Below, in pieces: positions 63,301 through 64,000 of a stretch of DNA of 64,000 nucleotides. Source of the DNA: Desulfonema magnum (GTDB lineage: Bacteria; Desulfobacterota; Desulfobacteria; Desulfobacterales; 4be13); the NCBI RefSeq assembly GCF_017377395.1, contig NZ_CP061800.1, forward strand, positions 6,965,633 to 7,029,632, written 5' to 3'. Position 1 is the first letter of the stretch, and each line of letters opens with the position of its first letter. The notes under the pieces were generated by a model. The model worked only from the letters and a program-made list of their open reading frames with translations. It was not told the DNA's origin and made no database searches. The position numbers and the translations under genes were made by a program.

Positions 63301-63998
63301 TCAGGCGAACGGACGCGGCCATACTGAGCGGAATCAGCATCATCCCCAGGGTGATAAGGACACTGCCCGCGGTGCGGAGTTCCGGCCTCCGACGTAGCAG
63401 TTGGTAAGCCCCTCCCAGCAACACCAAGGTGTAACCGAACAGGATCAGTGCAATGGTCAGGGATCTGAAAAATCCTGCGGTGTAGGTCACAAGAAAAATA
63501 CATCCTGTGATAAAGAGAAATCCGCTGATAAACCAGCCGATATTCTGAACCAGAAAGGGCGCAATCACACGGGGCCAACCGGAAATCACATTCAGAGCCT
63601 GTTCCAGATCGCCTGGCTTGGCAGGCTCCCACGCATAGCGGCTGGCAGGGGCGAGGGGCTTGGGGCGAGGGGCTTGGGGCGAGGGGGTAACGGATACTGT
63701 TGCTGTTTTGAGTGATTCAGGAAGCGGCTCAGACTTTTTCTTCGGTGTGACAGGGAGGGGCGGAGGAATATCGGGTTTTGAAATCTCGCTCCTGGACAAG
63801 GGGGAAGGCGATTCAGGTTTCTTCTTTATCGGAACACGCGGTGTTGAAATTTCGATTTCAGGCAATTCCGGAGAAATTTCAGGCTTCTGCTTTGCTGTGG
63901 CAGGGAGCGGCGGGGGTGTATCATGTTTTGAAACACTTGGCTCGGAAATAAAAATGTCTTTTTTCGGTGGTTCAGCTTCAGAAACAGATTTCACAGGT
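57395..63998 (-). CDS. Giant multi-spanning membrane protein, N-terminus outside window
   Basis: At least 2200 residues; the frame is open to the window edge, so the true start is not visible. The first about 120 residues seen are Pro/Lys-rich (TPPPLPATAKQKPE-type repeats), then dozens of membrane helices with short loops follow to the end. The first membrane block (FLVQNIGWFISGFLFITGCI, then FLVTYTAGFF) resembles DUF2157-type membrane proteins; the rest reads like many rounds of the same helix-pair pattern. Three places are repeat-derived: PQAPRPKPLAPA (near 63650), SSIKFQVSSIKYQISS (61750-61850) and KIRNLKLEIRNSE (58440-58480), all encoded by in-frame heptamer units. Function unknown. Confidence 0.8.
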   Translation of the reverse strand, partial: PVKSVSEAEPPKKDIFISEPSVSKHDTPPPLPATAKQKPEISPELPEIEISTPRVPIKKKPESPSPLSRSEISKPDIPPPLPVTPKKKSEPLPESLKTATVSVTPSPQAPRPKPLAPASRYAWEPAKPGDLEQALNVISGWPRVIAPFLVQNIGWFISGFLFITGCIFLVTYTAGFFRSLTIALILFGYTLVLLGGAYQLLRRRPELRTAGSVLITLGMMLIPLSMAASVRLTDIAWPDKLTSAAGILMIMANVSIFYWAAQLASGIMDRSLQGPHARVFMGLAIVQIAVPMAARIPGWYVLLLIHLTLSGLLGYGLIRFIRDWLKSIFLDQRKLAYYSTGTLVYAAIVSFVHLTWRCKTPLPPGYSGPFLMMLSGFLFYVDAQFKKWTKRYTFLSRFSFAVYALSILALSLSFQGLTARLITLTLGAGVYATVFRHYLTLPPLYLLLACVGCLYHQLILKHFSYDAYFLASIPGLSALLGIFHRTLKHKAENLARLCFQTLMILTLGLVGWSLFHAAPGRTAATTGLTLTGMLYATLRYLPYWNSQTPNHLNTPWLYIVPLAGAITLAYLPLWGGLRWTEQLPLGLTLLALLLTSIGMRTYRGITESAAMTTRVLSNSALLSVVTAIVITSLADKPATFPKNALLHLQLIVSAGVFLWQSLSMRVRALFYCALILGSAAGALIKHTHFPYPSAGITETVIILITWGIIWKLKRSSQLSAISHQPSVSSIKFQVSSIKYQISSIKFQVSPLEQFMALLWGVSLFHFIRYLPEFKISVKWGFSSGLMTLTAMLLVFYFRLLYMWWIPLLLGLSALLAPFYRAYTSNLPLLSFIGTLYALLAWLIIPWLADCALTVRLTKVMLLNGGHGGGRKQVEEQTYYTAYLITLAGIAAAVRHWLNAPGLTVLPAFIIAMAFFWLTGRHYRNRFQSHVTLTILVTVTLVIHVRVLGISNLQILPTDPRTGLLFALLSLSLWTISWLSGCKIFKNEDFPRNFAQSLYRKPLLQAATLLTFMAAGQQLVLVWGNFARYFGGTTVLTLCLASIGLLLANHRLRSQMLSLTGMLWAELGLLWIYMFLFHSGERFYLWPPRSGDIWLVLSLICMGLSFLACIMARYPQWKSLYARPLWYAAILTYGWIFLRTVLLFASAILEKKTGYYGIWLFLIMGITLFPLSEPLPKAHYWRGAGVLFMLTGWVVSILRLSHIPLWNDALLLSWGFALWGIANSVLPYFNSRFPAWSISPGAWPRAGFVFISLVLFDKWDGQLSFLPANLFSVLHWKYVLAGTAYCVLMRRNSRSSVFPWLIVTGFTITAFHLLDSSLAIITDITSQWLNLSLISLGLAALAQYLASQAGHQKTQNPDSEKTLLKTLFSPRDFRFPAWVISAVAYGWCLLGLESLPENALLPWIFLTLALGLFPLLSPFACAPVLRGIGVTLFLSLAWFSFISVYELTEYGPAALLWSYILWAAANFILTRFNKRCPRWAVDTGIWLCSGLLLVIISPVLTIGFIVFLHWTYWLSLSVYLFLILRNSKNAGLSWIAAGSLTWAGVLYVGELAGLHIIYVHEKEINRFVIGTIIWANLLLVMVSLWRHLGEKLADRLNWHAHNLTGPFLFWPAAILYPCLIFMVTNLAAIFSHHPHAWPSQVLIAGLLTASLLHLFLLHPGILNTHSLLVSVFAMTLTWIHPESALSHLPLILALWSGFLFMLAVFWSRISNSSFATHHLRHFGNIRNAVSVWLVLTQWTVMPALLFAPVASLSESLLTLGLLAGIFTGTAWIRRSSTLVWIARFLWLILLHTWPLMWIPSDQTQGLILWQIWPLLQAQFSRLQILFPWYSLQLSLIIWLLVKIRNLKLEIRNSERFLFFQEKLLGNLSFETSLAVGEWVLHLMVFLRQMTAHLPMENVWLHGTAAFISAGLLMGLGIRRFYHSQEPGWIYGVALLGGAAGVYLRLLLLGLSPPDIQDTAAIMGTAWCLFMLGRFASSEKLSAALSRLCMSLPLLALLTVPFHLSSPHAAATLMAAGALYLSLRYTSGSPMSLYLGVFSINAAIYLWIPAWANQYHLIQLYVVPAALTVLILLHLHRKELKNSTLNRVRLAGVSVLYACATLDFFLRPELSVFLVILFLSLVGVAMGIILRIRAFLYGGVIFMVLNIAGQLFLFYSRQNVGKGVVLILLGSLILVGMIWFNIRREDILKRIRIVRADLEQWK
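61745..61855 (-). repeat. Heptamer array inside the giant membrane-protein gene
   Basis: TTTGATACTTGAAATTTGATAC-type 7-bp units, in frame, encode SSIKYQISSIKFQVS repeats in a loop; the same word types are intergenic elsewhere. Confidence 0.9.
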
Positions 63999-64000
63999 GC

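Overview
The window looks like a chromosome segment of a sulfate-reducer-type Desulfobacterota (deltaproteobacterium), probably Desulfobacterales. This is inferred from gene content: a siroheme/heme hemC-cobA/hemD set, rubredoxin, larB/larC/larE, a cNMP-binding/DUF4388 protein, a TPR-YidD operon, a sigma-54 regulator, and intergenic DNA very rich in repeats. No rRNA or tRNA gene was seen, so the species cannot be named.

Layout. 1-6.3 kb: end of an ISKra4-type transposase, then a 1503-residue lipoprotein of 14 Ig-like (Big_1-type) repeats with a decayed 15th. 6.3-7.8 kb: pspABC behind a sigma-54 promoter. 7.9-9.1 kb: gene remnants (DUF1566, HEPN) and a HEPN/BolA-like pair. 9.4-17.7 kb: HAD-AIR synthase-like fusion, MFS exporter, YjbQ, nucleotidyltransferase, LolA-like protein, and a small-protein/TPR-YidD/TPR operon. 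17.9-24.9 kb: yejE, yejA, yejF without yejB, then pyrF. 24.9-31.1 kb: a 269/167-bp tandem array, a 1157-aa protein of unknown function, and nested MITE-like elements. 31.3-35.5 kb: fmdB-like, hemC, cobA/hemD fusion, hemW. 36.2-41.0 kb: a GEMM (cyclic dinucleotide) riboswitch, a sigma-54 activator with a degenerate receiver, and five minus-strand genes of 53-59 codons for double-glycine-leader peptides. 41.5-48.2 kb: rubredoxin, cNMP/DUF4388 protein, ispG, floA, a RelE-like toxin-antitoxin pair. 48.3-54.1 kb: larE, larB, MoaD-like, ThiF-like, larC. 54.5-57.4 kb: nitroreductase, rdgB, and a small toxin/immunity-like pair between 137-bp direct repeats. 57.4-64 kb: a >2200-residue multi-spanning membrane protein that runs off the window.

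Most interesting system. The five peptides share a leader ending in Gly-Gly and divergent basic cores. Four lie in tandem (period 330-335 bp) and one stands apart. Both transcription units begin with a GG-N10-GC sigma-54 promoter, and a sigma-54 activator gene ends 268 bp away, convergent to the array. Together these look like a sigma-54-controlled secreted-peptide (RiPP or bacteriocin-like) locus. No modification enzyme, protease or exporter is visible in the window.

The intergenic DNA holds at least eight repeat families. Seven-bp tandem repeats sit at gene starts and ends and in places extend into coding sequence. Several palindromic MITE-like families occur, two of them with visible target-site duplications and one with an uninterrupted empty site close by. 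Nesting gives a relative order of insertion.
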